Assembly: GCF_016801025.1 (NCBI RefSeq)
Contig: NZ_CP068983.1
Span: 3,278,501-3,342,500, forward strand
DNA length: 64,000 nucleotides
Source of the DNA: Paradevosia shaoguanensis
GTDB lineage: Bacteria > Pseudomonadota > Alphaproteobacteria > Rhizobiales > Devosiaceae
Direction: 5' to 3'
Every line of letters starts with the position of its first letter. The stretch's first letter is position 1. Shown piece by piece: positions 30,541 through 39,804 of this stretch. Made by a program: the position numbers and the translations under genes. The notes under the pieces are model-generated. The model did no database searches, was not told where the DNA came from, and saw nothing but the letters and a program-made list of their open reading frames with translations.

Positions 30541-30795
30541 ATGAGCGATAGCTTTTCCCAAGAGCAACTAAACCAGCTTCGGCAGGTCATGAGGGAAGAG
30601 CTGGCCGATGCCGGCCTCCGCCTCGATGGGCCTGACCATCAAGACGCGGCGCGGGAGGACTTCCGGTTCCTGCGCCGGCTCCGCACCGGTATCGACGGCA
30701 TCGCCTCCAAGATCGGATGGGTGATTATCCTCGCCGTGGTGAGCGGGGTGATGTGGGTTTTCCAGCTCGGCTTACAGCTATGGAAAGGGCAGTAG
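30541..30795 (+). CDS. Small membrane protein of the lysis cassette (84 aa)
   Basis: A charged, helical N-terminus (SQEQLNQLRQVMREELADAG, then REDFRFLRRLRTGIDGIASK) and one C-terminal hydrophobic helix (IGWVIILAVVSGVMWVFQLG). I recall similar DUF6127-like proteins next to holins. Probably a second holin or pinholin-type partner. Confidence 0.72.
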   Translation: MSDSFSQEQLNQLRQVMREELADAGLRLDGPDHQDAAREDFRFLRRLRTGIDGIASKIGWVIILAVVSGVMWVFQLGLQLWKGQ

Positions 30796-31007
30796 TTTGC
30801 CCTTGCTGCGGCGATCCGGTGAAGGACTGGCTGCCCTTCCGGGTCAATGGGGCTCTGTCGATCTGCTTCGAGCACTGCGGGCAGCGTTGGCAGATAAATC
30901 GGGTGCTGTTTGACCTGCAAATAGCTCTGATAGCGGCCGGCCCTCGACTTCCAACGAGGGCACGCCATGCTTCGCCAATTCCTGCTGGATCGCCGTCAGC
31001 GCGATAA
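30780..31007 (+). CDS. Small Cys-rich protein (possible zinc ribbon)
   Basis: 75 residues starting in the previous gene's last codons. CPCCGDPVKDWLPFRVNGA and CFEHCGQRW provide five Cys and a His that could bind zinc. The C-terminal third is Pro/Arg-rich and may be shadow. It overlaps the leftward frame 30844-31071 for most of its length, so at most one of the two is fully right. Confidence 0.4.
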   Translation: MERAVVCPCCGDPVKDWLPFRVNGALSICFEHCGQRWQINRVLFDLQIALIAAGPRLPTRARHASPIPAGSPSAR

Positions 31008-31071
31008 GAAGCTCATGCTCGGCTATGAGCAGCTTTTGCGCAGAAGGCGGGATCAGCGGTTCCTCAGGCAT
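30844..31071 (-). CDS. Hypothetical protein, leftward (uncertain)
   Basis: 75 residues from the ATG at 31071, preceded by GGAG at 7 bases. The N-terminal half (EPLIPPSAQKLLIAEHELLI, then ALTAIQQELAKHGVPSLEVE) is convincingly protein-like; the C-terminal part is Ala/Ser/Arg-rich and overlaps the rightward Cys-rich frame. Same orientation as the gene at 31141. Confidence 0.45.
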   Translation of the reverse strand: MPEEPLIPPSAQKLLIAEHELLIALTAIQQELAKHGVPSLEVEGRPLSELFAGQTAPDLSANAARSARSRSTEPH

Positions 31072-31140
31072 TCCGCAACTCCATTCCCCACGAGCTTCCC
31101 GCATATTCTCGGCGCCGTCCATTGTGAGAAATCACGATGC

Positions 31141-31365
31141 TCAGTCCATCGCATCGAAAGCCATCCGCCCCGCGATATCGATGAGATCATCAACCCGGCC
31201 GCTATCGTACTTCCCGCCGATCTGTCTTTCGACCTCATCGAGGTACATCCGGCCCCGTTTCGTGTCGGTATCCTTCTTGTTGCGGTGCTCGAAGCGCCAG
31301 AGGTTGATTGCGTGCTGCACGACCTCTAACTCGCCTTCCGTCAGTATCAGTACCCTGCTGGCCAT
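31141..31365 (-). CDS. Small hypothetical protein (74 aa)
   Basis: The start at 31365 has GGAG 6 bases upstream. Contains LTEGELEVVQHAINLWRFEH and MYLDEVERQIGGKYDSGRVD, helical and acidic. Lies upstream of the leftward frame ending at 30844 and may be co-transcribed with it. No family recognised. Confidence 0.6.
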   Translation of the reverse strand: MASRVLILTEGELEVVQHAINLWRFEHRNKKDTDTKRGRMYLDEVERQIGGKYDSGRVDDLIDIAGRMAFDAMD

Positions 31366-31469
31366 CGGCATCTCCGCGCCGGGGCTTGCCCTCCGGCATT
31401 GTTCTTTTCTCGTTCGAGCGGTATCGCTGGCCTAGATGATGGGCCCGATCACTGAACGAGTCACGGCCG

Positions 31470-31823
31470 ATGCGCGATCCCAAGCTTCCCTTCCCATTCC
31501 CCGATCTCCGCGATCCATTCGCCCCGTTGCCGAAGACGATGCCCATGACCTCTCGCCTGAGCGAAATGTCCGGCTTCTGGATATCGGCGACCTGCGCCTG
31601 CGGTAAGCAGAGCGCAACGCTCCCGGCGCGGTTGATGGCCGCGACCTACGGATGGGATGTCACTTTGGGGGAGTTCGTCAGCCGCCTGAAGTGCGAGACC
31701 TGTGGTCATGGCCCGGTGCTGGTCGAGGTGATGAGCGATTCCAGACGCACCACAGACGGGCGAGGACATGCCCGGGAGACGACGATCTACATTGTGCTCG
31801 ATCGTCGGGGCGAACCGGAGTGA
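31470..31823 (+). CDS. Small Cys-containing hypothetical protein (117 aa), last prophage gene
   Basis: Pro-rich start, then ISATCACGKQSATLPARLMA and FVSRLKCETCGHGPVLVEVM, with two CxC/CxxC pairs that could bind one zinc. Such zinc-finger-like proteins occur near the ends of rhizobial prophages. The start is uncertain; an ATG near 31542 is also possible. Confidence 0.65.
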   Translation: MRDPKLPFPFPDLRDPFAPLPKTMPMTSRLSEMSGFWISATCACGKQSATLPARLMAATYGWDVTLGEFVSRLKCETCGHGPVLVEVMSDSRRTTDGRGHARETTIYIVLDRRGEPE

Positions 31824-31831
31824 TCGCCAGC

Positions 31832-31935
31832 GGTTTCCAATTCGCTGTTTGTTCCGGTAGTTTTGCGGGCATCAGAGCGCTACTGTTGGAAACCAAGCCC
31901 ACGGGAAACCGGGGCATCAGAAACATCACCGATAA
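31832..31935. other. Probable integrase arm-type region beside the attachment site
   Basis: A 9-bp inverted repeat GGTTTCCAA/TTGGAAACC (31832-31840/31886-31894), another GAAACC at 31905-31910, and a 10-bp direct repeat GGGCATCAGA (31867-31876, 31912-31921) lie within 100 bases of the tRNA fragment. Clusters of short repeats beside the core are typical of integrase and IHF/Xis arm sites; their role here is inferred. Confidence 0.5.
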
Positions 31936-31980
31936 CTCTTAATCAGCGGGTCCACGGTTCGAGTCCGTGCGCACCCACCA
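31936..31980 (+). other. attR: Prophage attachment site: 3' fragment of tRNA-Lys(CTT)
   Basis: From the anticodon loop CTCTTAA (anticodon CTT) the sequence continues with the 3' anticodon-stem strand TCAGC, T-arm CACGG-TTCGAGT-CCGTG, acceptor CGCACCC, discriminator A and CCA. Nothing upstream supplies a matching GGGTGCG acceptor or D-arm, so this is only the 3' half. Integration into the anticodon loop of tRNA-Lys with duplication of the 3' half is the simplest explanation. The intact tRNA should be at the other prophage end, outside the window. Confidence 0.85.
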
Positions 31981-31989
31981 ACGTTTACA

Positions 31990-32020
31990 AAAGGCGGCCT
32001 TCGGGTCGCCTTTGTTGTTT
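31990..32020 (+). terminator. Native terminator of the tRNA-Lys gene
   Basis: AAAGGCGGCC (31990-31999) pairs with GGTCGCCTTT (32004-32013) around TTCG, followed by GTTGTTT. It lies 9 bases after the CCA end and marks the start of host DNA. Confidence 0.85.
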
Positions 32021-32073
32021 CCGGCATCCGGCAGGGTCGGCAATAATGGCCGCCACTTTGCCAGGAGAGATTC

Positions 32074-32778
32074 ATGCCGGAAACCAAGGTTGCCCTGATC
32101 ACGGCCGGAGGCAGCGGAATGGGCGCGGCCGCGGCGCGCCGGTTTGCCGCCGACGGTTATCGCGTCGCCATTCTCTCGTCCTCGGGGAAGGGGGAAGAGC
32201 TCGCGACGGAGCTGGGTGGTTTCGGCGTGACGGGCTCGAATCAATCGGTCGACGATCTTCGGCGGCTGGTCGAGGGGGCCGTGGAACGCTGGGGGCGCGT
32301 CGATGTGCTGGTCAACAGCGCCGGGCACGGTCCGCGCAAACCGATACTCGAGTTGACCGATGAGGACTGGCACAAGGGCATCGACACCTACTTCCTCAAC
32401 GTCGTTCGGCCGACACGACTGGTGACGCCCGTGATGCGGAAGCAGCGGAGCGGGGTGATCGTCAATATCTCGACAGCGTGGGCGTTCGAGCCCAGCGAGA
32501 TGTTTCCGACTTCGGCGGTGGCGCGGTCGGGGCTGGCGGCCTTCACCAAGATTTTCGTCGATACCTATGCGGCGGACAATATCCGCATGAACAACGTGCT
32601 GCCCGGCTGGATCGACAGCCTGCCGGAAACCGAAGCACGGCGTTCGACGGTGCCGTTGCGGCGATACGGGACGAGCGAAGAGATCGCGGCGACGATCGCG
32701 TTTCTGGCGTCGGATGGGGCTGCCTACATCACGGGGCAGAATATCCGGGTGGATGGCGGCGTGACGCGGTCTATCTAG
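32074..32778 (+). CDS. Short-chain dehydrogenase/reductase family protein lacking the Tyr-Lys pair
   Basis: 234 residues with an SDR nucleotide-binding start (VALITAGGSGMGAAAARRFA) and VLVNSAGHGP. The catalytic region reads NISTAWAF ... FPTSAVARSGLAAFTK: at the YxxxK position it has S-A-V-A-R, so Tyr and Lys are replaced by Ser and Arg. The C-terminal GQNIRVDGG is normal. It may be an NAD(P)-binding protein with altered or no reductase activity. First host gene after the attachment site, convergent with the leftward operon. Confidence 0.88.
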   Translation: MPETKVALITAGGSGMGAAAARRFAADGYRVAILSSSGKGEELATELGGFGVTGSNQSVDDLRRLVEGAVERWGRVDVLVNSAGHGPRKPILELTDEDWHKGIDTYFLNVVRPTRLVTPVMRKQRSGVIVNISTAWAFEPSEMFPTSAVARSGLAAFTKIFVDTYAADNIRMNNVLPGWIDSLPETEARRSTVPLRRYGTSEEIAATIAFLASDGAAYITGQNIRVDGGVTRSI

Positions 32779-32783
32779 GAGAT

Positions 32784-32805
32784 GGCGCCGGGTTGGCCCG
32801 GCGCC
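32784..32805. terminator. Bidirectional stem-loop between SDR gene and sugar operon
   Basis: GGCGCCGGG (32784-32792) pairs with CCCGGCGCC (32797-32805) around TTGG, extended by an outer T-A pair. It sits between converging genes. T-tracts are poor on both sides (ACGTTTC rightward), so it is a partial or Rho-assisted terminator. Confidence 0.55.
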
Positions 32806-32812
32806 ACGTTTC

Positions 32813-33727
32813 TTACTCGGCTGCTTCCGCAGTCAGGTCGTCATCGAGACCGGCCAGCGCACGGGCCATGGCCAGGCAGGCGGGCTGTTCGCGGCTGTAG
32901 CGGCGGCCGATTTCCATCATCAGCACCGTGCCGGGGAGGAAATCGAGTTCGTCGAAAATGTCTTCCCAGTCGATGTCACCCCAGCCGAGCGGCATGTGGA
33001 GGTCGCCCAGGCCCAGGGCCGTGGCTTCCTGCGGGTGGTACGGCTGGTAGAAGCCGATCGGGCGACCGAAGGAATCGTGGACGTGAAGGTGCCCGGCGAC
33101 CGGCGCCATCGCGGCGATCTGCTCGCGGAAATCGAGGCCGCGATAGGTGGATTCGATATAGGCGTGGCTGAAGTCGATCAGTGCCACCAGATTCGGGTGG
33201 TCGACGGCCTTGACGGTCTCGGCGATCTCGGCCGGGGTCTGGCGGTACTGGCCGGGTTCGGTGGTGAAGATGTTCTCGAGCGCCACCCGCACGCCGTTCG
33301 GGCGGGCGAAGTCGGCGAGTTCGTTGAGGATGTCGCGTTCGCGCAGGTCCGCTTCGGCGCGCTCGTGGATTTGGGCGGCGCGCAGGCACCCGCCGTGCTG
33401 GACGATGATACCAGCTTCGATGCGGTTGCAAAGTTCAACGAGAGCCTTGGCGGCGTCGAGCTGATGCTCGGCGGTCACCGGATCCATGAAGTTGGACGAG
33501 ACGAGGCCGTGGACGGTGTAGCGGAAATCGAACTGGCTGGTGAGCGACACCAGAGCGTCGGCGCGCTCTTCGATGATGCGGCCGCCCGCAACCAGATCGA
33601 GGGTGGTGAGGCCAAGCTCGACCGTGTCGACGCCGATATCGGCGAGACGGCGCAGATCGGCTTCGAGGCTTTCGAACTCGCCGTCGACGGAACCGGCGTT
33701 GAAGCCGGTGGCGATGATATTGCCCAT
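32813..33727 (-). CDS. Sugar phosphate isomerase/epimerase-like TIM-barrel protein
   Basis: 304 residues from the ATG at 33727 (AGGAG 5-6 bases upstream); longer upstream frames are antisense to ugpC. AP-endonuclease-2/xylose-isomerase-like features are IGVDTVELGL, YTVHGLVSSNFMDPV, GIIVQHGGCL, VALENIFTTEPG, LVALIDFSHAYIE, LHVHDSFG and VLMMEIGRR, with the usual His/Glu/Asp metal ligands. Last gene of the ugp-type operon, where ugpQ often sits, suggesting it processes the imported sugar or polyol compound. The exact substrate is unknown. Confidence 0.85.
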   Translation of the reverse strand: MGNIIATGFNAGSVDGEFESLEADLRRLADIGVDTVELGLTTLDLVAGGRIIEERADALVSLTSQFDFRYTVHGLVSSNFMDPVTAEHQLDAAKALVELCNRIEAGIIVQHGGCLRAAQIHERAEADLRERDILNELADFARPNGVRVALENIFTTEPGQYRQTPAEIAETVKAVDHPNLVALIDFSHAYIESTYRGLDFREQIAAMAPVAGHLHVHDSFGRPIGFYQPYHPQEATALGLGDLHMPLGWGDIDWEDIFDELDFLPGTVLMMEIGRRYSREQPACLAMARALAGLDDDLTAEAAE

Positions 33728-33746
33728 TTGGTGCTCCTGAATGGCC

Positions 33747-34829
<1,083 letters not shown>

Positions 34830-34840
34830 GTTCGATCCAA

Positions 34841-35758
34841 TCATTTGTCGCGAGAGATGAGGCCGCGCACGAACCAGCGCTGCATAAGGGCAACGACGAG
34901 AAGCGGGGGCAGCATGATGATGAGGGCGCCGGCCATGGTGACGTTCCAGTCCGGCGTGCCGTTCTGGGCGGGAATGAGCGCCTTGAGCTGCATGACGACA
35001 GTGCCGAAATTGGCGCGATCGGTCGTGACCAGCAGCGGCCAGAGATATTGGTTCCAGGACGAGACGAACATGATGGTGGCGAGCGCCAGCATGTTGGTGC
35101 GCGAGAGCGGGATGAGCACGTCCCAGAAGAAGCCCATGGGTCCCGAGCCATCCATCTTGGAGGCTTCCACCAGCTCATCGGGAATGGTCATGAAGAACTG
35201 GCGGTAGAGGAACGTTCCGGTCGCTGTGGCGATGAGCGGCAGGATGAGGCCGGTGTAGGAGTTGAGGAGGTTCCAGTTCAGCGCGATCTGGACGCCCGAT
35301 ACCGACTGCACCAGCCAGGTGATGCCGAGCGTATCGAGCAGCACCTGGAACGGCAGCAGCGCGTTGGCGGCAATCGAATAGGTCGGCACGATGCGCACTT
35401 CGAGCGGCAACATCAGGGTGATGAAGATCGCCCAGAAGCAGATCATGCGGGCGCGGAAGTTGAAGAACACGATGGCGAAGGCCGAGAAGGCCGCCAGCGT
35501 GATCTTGCCGATGGTCACTCCGGCCGCCACGATGAAGCTGTTGATGAGCTTGGGGCCGAGGTCGGCGCGCGCCCAGGCGGCCTGGATGTTCTCCATGAGG
35601 TGGCTGGACGGCAGCATCGAGAAGGGCACGCGAGCCACTTCCTGGAGCGATTGCGAGCCGGCCACGATCACCACCCAGAACGGGATGAGCACCAGGACGA
35701 GCCCGATCACCATCGCCGCGTAGGAAACGAAGTCGAAGAATGGGGAGCGTTCGATCAT
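34841..35758 (-). CDS. ugpE: ABC transporter permease, UgpE-like
   Basis: 305 residues, six membrane segments starting [20 protein letters not shown]. The EAA loop is [20 protein letters not shown] (about 208-227), the docking site for the ATPase. Good GAGGTG ribosome site. Lies between ugpA (11-base gap) and ugpC (slight overlap), forming the inner-membrane channel with UgpA. Confidence 0.93.
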   Translation of the reverse strand: MIERSPFFDFVSYAAMVIGLVLVLIPFWVVIVAGSQSLQEVARVPFSMLPSSHLMENIQAAWARADLGPKLINSFIVAAGVTIGKITLAAFSAFAIVFFNFRARMICFWAIFITLMLPLEVRIVPTYSIAANALLPFQVLLDTLGITWLVQSVSGVQIALNWNLLNSYTGLILPLIATATGTFLYRQFFMTIPDELVEASKMDGSGPMGFFWDVLIPLSRTNMLALATIMFVSSWNQYLWPLLVTTDRANFGTVVMQLKALIPAQNGTPDWNVTMAGALIIMLPPLLVVALMQRWFVRGLISRDK

Positions 35759-35769
35759 CTATCGGCACC

Positions 35770-36654
35770 TCAATTGTAGTGGACGCGCCGTTCGACCCAT
35801 TTGAACTGGACGAAGGTCAGCGAGATGACAAGGAGCATGAGGACGATCGACTGGGCGGCGGCGCCCGAGTAGTCGAGGCCTTTGAAGCCGTCGAAGTAGA
35901 TCTTGTAGACCATGACTTCGGTGGCCCCGATCGGCCCGCCTTCGGTCATGACGTCGATGAGCCCGAAGCTGTCGGTGAAGCTCGAGATGATGTTCATGAT
36001 CAGCAGGAAGAACACGGTCGGCGCGATCAGGGGCAGCTGCAGGTCGAGCATGCGGCGGAACGGGCGGGCGCCATCCATGGCCCCGGCTTCCGAAAGCGAG
36101 CGCGGCACCATCTGGAGTGCGGCGAGGAAGAAGATGAAGTTATAGCCGATGCCGAGCCAGGCATGGCAGATGATGACCATGGCGAGGGCATGCCAGCCGA
36201 CCGTGGAAGGGTCCCAGATACCGGGCCATATCTGGTTGACCGCGCCGATCAGCCCGGCCTCGGGCGAGAAGATGAAGCGGAAGGCGACGCCGGCCGCGGG
36301 GGCGGCGATCGCATAGGGCCAGACGAAGACCGACTGGAAGAGCTTGGTGCCGCTCAGGGCCCGGTCGGCGAACATGGCCAGGATCAGCGCCACGGCCATG
36401 GAAAGGCCTGTCGCTGCGATGGCGTAGAAGGCGCTGCGGCCCACGGTCGCCCAGTATTTGTTGTCGGCAAAGATGGCGAGGAAGTTGTCGAACCCCACCC
36501 AGGTGTTGCCGCCGCCCCACGCCTGTTCAAGCGTGAAGGCCCAGTAGAGGGCCTGTGACGTGGGCCAGTAAAAGAAGACCAGGACCAGGATGAGCTGGGG
36601 CGCCAGGAGGAGCCACGGCAGCCAGCCGTTCCGGTAAAATGCGCGTCGTTCCAT
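35770..36654 (-). CDS. ugpA: ABC transporter permease, UgpA-like
   Basis: 294 residues with the typical N-terminus (NGWLPWLLLAPQLILVLVFF) and YWPTSQALYWAFTLEQAWGG. The EAA loop is VPRSLSEAGAMDGARPFRRM (about 181-200). Six membrane segments. Follows ugpB after a gap containing a strong hairpin that probably lowers its transcription relative to ugpB. Confidence 0.93.
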   Translation of the reverse strand: MERRAFYRNGWLPWLLLAPQLILVLVFFYWPTSQALYWAFTLEQAWGGGNTWVGFDNFLAIFADNKYWATVGRSAFYAIAATGLSMAVALILAMFADRALSGTKLFQSVFVWPYAIAAPAAGVAFRFIFSPEAGLIGAVNQIWPGIWDPSTVGWHALAMVIICHAWLGIGYNFIFFLAALQMVPRSLSEAGAMDGARPFRRMLDLQLPLIAPTVFFLLIMNIISSFTDSFGLIDVMTEGGPIGATEVMVYKIYFDGFKGLDYSGAAAQSIVLMLLVISLTFVQFKWVERRVHYN

Positions 36655-36671
36655 GGCGAAAAGCCATCCTC

Positions 36672-36711
36672 AAAAATGAAAAAGGCATGGGCTGGCTGAG
36701 CAGCCCATGCC
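36672..36711 (-). terminator. Attenuator/terminator between ugpB and ugpA
   Basis: On the minus strand GGCATGGGCT pairs perfectly over 10 bp with AGCCCATGCC around an 8-base loop, followed by TTTTTCATTTTT. It would stop most transcripts after ugpB and let a fraction through to the permease and ATPase genes, matching the excess of binding protein usual in ABC importers. Confidence 0.8.
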
Positions 36712-36725
36712 GGAGTTCGCGGGGA

Positions 36726-38066
36726 TCAGGGGAGCGTGGCGCCCGGATAGGTCTTCTCGAACTTGCGCAGGATGGCGTTCGAGCGTTCCGCGGCCTCGTC
36801 GAGGGCCTGCTGCACCGGCTTGTTCTCGAAGAGAACGGCCTGGATGGCGTCCTGGACTTCCTTGCGCACGGCGCCGAAGTTACCGAGACGGACGCCGCGG
36901 GTGTATTCGGTCGGCGGGGTAAAGGTCAGGCTCTTGATGGCGAGCTCGCGGCCCTTGTAGGGGGCGGCGGAGTAGAAGCCCTTGTCGACCATGGCCTGGT
37001 AGCCCGTGTTGGTCACCGGGATGTAGCCGGTAACGGTGGACCACCATTCGGCCTGCTTGGGCGTGGCGATGAAGTTGTAGAAGGCGGCAGCGCCCTTGTA
37101 CTCTTCAGCCGACTTGCCCTTGAGGGTCCAGAGAGCTGCGCCACCCACGAAGGAATTGGTGCGCTCGGTGCCTTCCCAGACCGGGAGCATGGTCACGTCC
37201 CAGTGCATGCCTTCCTTGGCCTGCTTGCCGATGAAGCCGTGGTCGGCGATCGAGGACGAGCTCATCTGGCAATGGGCGTTCACGAAGGAATCGTTGGCGG
37301 TTTCGCCAGCGGCCTTGCTCTTGTTCACGAGCAGACCTTCGTCATACATCTTCTTGTACCAGGCGAGCTGGTCGACGAACTTGCCCTTGTTGAAGGCAAC
37401 TTCCGCATCCAGGCCACCGAAGCCGTTGCCCTTGGTGGCGATCGGCTGGTTGTGGACGGCGGAGAACTCTTCCCACCACTGCCACTGACCGGTCGGATCG
37501 AACGCGATCGGGCATTCGTAGCCGGCGGCCTTGAGCTTGCGGGCGATATCCTCGACCTGTTCCCAGGTCTGCGGCGCGCCATCGAAGCCAACGGCCTTGA
37601 GGGCATCGGTGTTGTAGTAGAACACGGCCGTCGAATTGTTGAACGGCATGGCGAGCAGCTCGCCCGTCGAGGTCGAGAAGTACGAGGCGATGCCCGAGAA
37701 ATAGTTCGACCAGTCGATCTTGTAGCCGTTCTCTTCCATCAGCTGGCGCACGGGGACATAGGCGCCCGAGAGCATCAGGTCGACGACGCCGCCGTCGCTG
37801 ATCTGCGCGATGGTCGGCTGCTTGTTGGCGCGGAAGGCCGCGATGGTGTTCTGGAGATTGCTCTCGTAATTGTCCTGGCTGACGCACACGATTTCATAGT
37901 CCGCCTGGGACGCGTTGAAATCCTTGCACATGTCCTGGATGCGTTCGCTCAGGTCGCCGGAAAGGCCGTACCAGAATTCGAACTTGGTAGCGGCCATGCT
38001 GGGCGCGCTTGTAAGCGCGATGGCGCCGACCGTCATTGCTGCGCCGAGCAGCAGATTGCTCTTCAT
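36726..38066 (-). CDS. ugpB: Extracellular solute-binding protein, UgpB-like
   Basis: 446 residues from the ATG at 38066 (GGAG at 7 bases). Signal peptide MKSNLLLGAAMTVGAIALTS with cleavage near SMAATK. The mature part has FEFWYGLSGDLSERIQDMCK, FNASQADYEIVCVSQDNYES, a MPFNNSTAVFYYNTDALKAV block and GGAALWTLKGKSAEEYKGAA, as in UgpB/sugar-binding proteins of family 1. First gene of the operon, so it gets the most transcription. Periplasmic; delivers substrate to UgpA/UgpE. Confidence 0.93.
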   Translation of the reverse strand: MKSNLLLGAAMTVGAIALTSAPSMAATKFEFWYGLSGDLSERIQDMCKDFNASQADYEIVCVSQDNYESNLQNTIAAFRANKQPTIAQISDGGVVDLMLSGAYVPVRQLMEENGYKIDWSNYFSGIASYFSTSTGELLAMPFNNSTAVFYYNTDALKAVGFDGAPQTWEQVEDIARKLKAAGYECPIAFDPTGQWQWWEEFSAVHNQPIATKGNGFGGLDAEVAFNKGKFVDQLAWYKKMYDEGLLVNKSKAAGETANDSFVNAHCQMSSSSIADHGFIGKQAKEGMHWDVTMLPVWEGTERTNSFVGGAALWTLKGKSAEEYKGAAAFYNFIATPKQAEWWSTVTGYIPVTNTGYQAMVDKGFYSAAPYKGRELAIKSLTFTPPTEYTRGVRLGNFGAVRKEVQDAIQAVLFENKPVQQALDEAAERSNAILRKFEKTYPGATLP

Positions 38067-38133
38067 TAGGTGTCTCCAAAGTGGGAAGCCGTGGTCTTTC
38101 CGGGCGGGACTCCTAGCTTCCGACTTTGACGGA

Positions 38134-38155
38134 GCAGTCACCTGGCGATGACTGC
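38134..38155. promoter_or_regulatory. Candidate operator upstream of ugpB
   Basis: GCAGTCA and TGACTGC form a perfect 7-bp inverted repeat with an 8-base spacer, about 70-90 bases before the ugpB start. It suits a dimeric regulator. It is not a recognisable PhoB box, the usual control of ugp genes in enterics. Confidence 0.45.
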
Positions 38156-38245
38156 GCAATTACGATTGCATGAAGGTTCTCGGACAAAGTGTGCAGAGGG
38201 CGCCGCCGAGAATGAACATCCCCGCGGCTCTGCAACGATAGGTGT

Positions 38246-39439
38246 TCACGCGGCCGTTGAGGTTTCCGGCTTTCCGAGCCGCAGGCCGAGGACCACCGGA
38301 ATCGCCAGGGCGTAGATAACGATGACCGAAAGCCAGACGGCGCCGGGCCATTGCTCGCGGACGAGGAAGTAGACGCCCGAGAAACCCAGCGGCGCGGCGA
38401 TGGAGGCAAGGCTGACCACGGAGGCCAGAACGCCCTGGAACTGGCCCTGCAGGCTCTCATCGACCTGGCGGGTGGCGAGAGACTGGAGCGCCGGTGCGCC
38501 GATACCGCCGAGCGCGAAGATGGGCATGATCGCGAAGACGACCCAGCTCTGGGTCGCGAAGGCCATGATGACCAGCGCGACGGAAACGCCGGCGATACCC
38601 GCGAGGATCGTGCAGCGCTCCCCGACGAGCTTGACTGCCGGACCAGGCAGGAAGGCCTGCGCCAGCGTCTGGCAGACGCCGAACGTACCGAGGGACAGTC
38701 CGATCCAGAGGCCGTTCCATCCGAAGGTATCCGTGCCCCAGAGGGCCCAGGCGACGCCGTAGGCCTCTCCGGTGGCGCTGAGGAGGAAGAAGATGGCGAT
38801 GATGGGCAGCAGGCTCTTCATCGTGAGCACCCAGCGCAAGGGTCGGAGCGGATTGAGCGCGGCAAGATCGATCTTCTCGTGCGTGGGTGTGCGGGATTCC
38901 GGCAGGACGAAATAAGCGAGGAGGAGATTGCCGGCGTTGAGGACGGCCGCAGCGATGAAGGGCAGCCGCAGCCAATAATCGCCGAGGGCGCCGCCGAGGA
39001 TAGGGCCGATTATGAAGCCGGCGCCGAACATGGCGTTGAGGAGGCCGAAGCGGCGGGCGCGGCTTTGCTCGGGCGAGATGTCGGTGATGTAGGCGGTTGC
39101 CACCGAGACATTGGCGCTCGTGAGCCCGGCAATGGCGCGGCCGAGCAGCAGCAGCCAGAGACTGGGGGCAAAGGCGAGGAAGAGGTAGTTGATCGCCGCT
39201 CCGGCAAGCGAGATCAGCAGGACCGGGCGCCGGCCCAAACGATCGCTCAGCGAGCCGAGGACGGGAGCGAATACGAACTGCATGGTCGCGTAGAGCGCGG
39301 CCATGATGCCGATATAGGTGGCGACGTTCTCGGCGTGCGTGACGTCCTGCAACAGGGCGGGCAGGATGGGGAAGATGAGGCCAATGCCGACAGCGTCGAG
39401 GACAATGGCTGCATAGATGACGACCAGGGGTCTGTTCAT
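38246..39439 (-). CDS. MFS efflux transporter, TetA-like
   Basis: 397 residues, 12 membrane segments. MNRPLVVIYAAIVLDAVGIG and GLIFPILPALLQDV are typical of the tetracycline-resistance group, as are motif A GSLSDRLGRRPVLL (about 62-75) and motif C-like FGLLNAMFGAGFIIGPILGG. Single gene with its own ribosome site, with no TetR-type gene nearby. Sequence alone does not prove drug specificity; it could export other compounds. Confidence 0.88.
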   Translation of the reverse strand: MNRPLVVIYAAIVLDAVGIGLIFPILPALLQDVTHAENVATYIGIMAALYATMQFVFAPVLGSLSDRLGRRPVLLISLAGAAINYLFLAFAPSLWLLLLGRAIAGLTSANVSVATAYITDISPEQSRARRFGLLNAMFGAGFIIGPILGGALGDYWLRLPFIAAAVLNAGNLLLAYFVLPESRTPTHEKIDLAALNPLRPLRWVLTMKSLLPIIAIFFLLSATGEAYGVAWALWGTDTFGWNGLWIGLSLGTFGVCQTLAQAFLPGPAVKLVGERCTILAGIAGVSVALVIMAFATQSWVVFAIMPIFALGGIGAPALQSLATRQVDESLQGQFQGVLASVVSLASIAAPLGFSGVYFLVREQWPGAVWLSVIVIYALAIPVVLGLRLGKPETSTAA

Positions 39440-39804
39440 AGCGAACTCCGGTAGGCGCGAGCATGCGACGCTGCTCGCGCCGATGGCTCGCGTTGAGGCC
39501 CGACGGTCTGTCGGGCGATGCGGGTTTTGGAAGACGCTGGCCGACCCATGCGCGAAGGGGCAGGGGCGGCGTGTGCTTGACCACCTGGACGACTATTCGT
39601 CCACCTGTTTACTCCGCCACTGAGCGGATCAAGGGAGGCGGTCGCTTTGCGCGACACCTCGCCATCTACGCCTCAAGGCGGTGCGCGACAAGTGTTTTCG
39701 GAGGCGCTTCAGGTAACCGGTAGGGCGTAGTCGGCTGATCGGGAGAGCGCTAGGATTGCGTCTCGCCTCGAGTGTCGATGCGGCTTCGGGCAGTGGAGGA
39801 ATGG
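39440..39804. other. Intergenic region without a recognised gene
   Basis: About 365 bases between divergent genes. Short ORFs here lack ribosome sites and protein-like composition. It should hold promoters for both the MFS gene and the YkvA-type gene, but no convincing -35/-10 pair was found. Confidence 0.5.

Larger units (their letters stand above)
1..31980. mobile_element. Prophage, right-hand part (podovirus-like, tRNA-Lys integrated)
   Basis: A continuous block of phage genes runs from the window edge to a 3' fragment of tRNA-Lys. Repressor/Cro switch, early genes, terminase, portal, scaffold, capsid, tail, lysis and accessory genes occur in a sensible phage order. No integrase or excisionase is visible, so the left end lies outside the window. 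A P22-like portal and gp10-like protein with an N4-gp56-family capsid suggest a short-tailed virion; this is inference from the families. No major virion gene looks broken, so the prophage could be inducible. Confidence 0.95.

Noticed and set aside
31939-32373. Leftward ORF ending in a WVRTDSNRGPAD-type sequence
   Set aside because: Also an antisense-tRNA artefact, from the tRNA-Lys fragment, and it overlaps the SDR gene.
38085-38240. PhoB box upstream of ugpB
   Set aside because: No pair of TGTCA-type direct repeats with proper spacing; only the inverted repeat reported separately.
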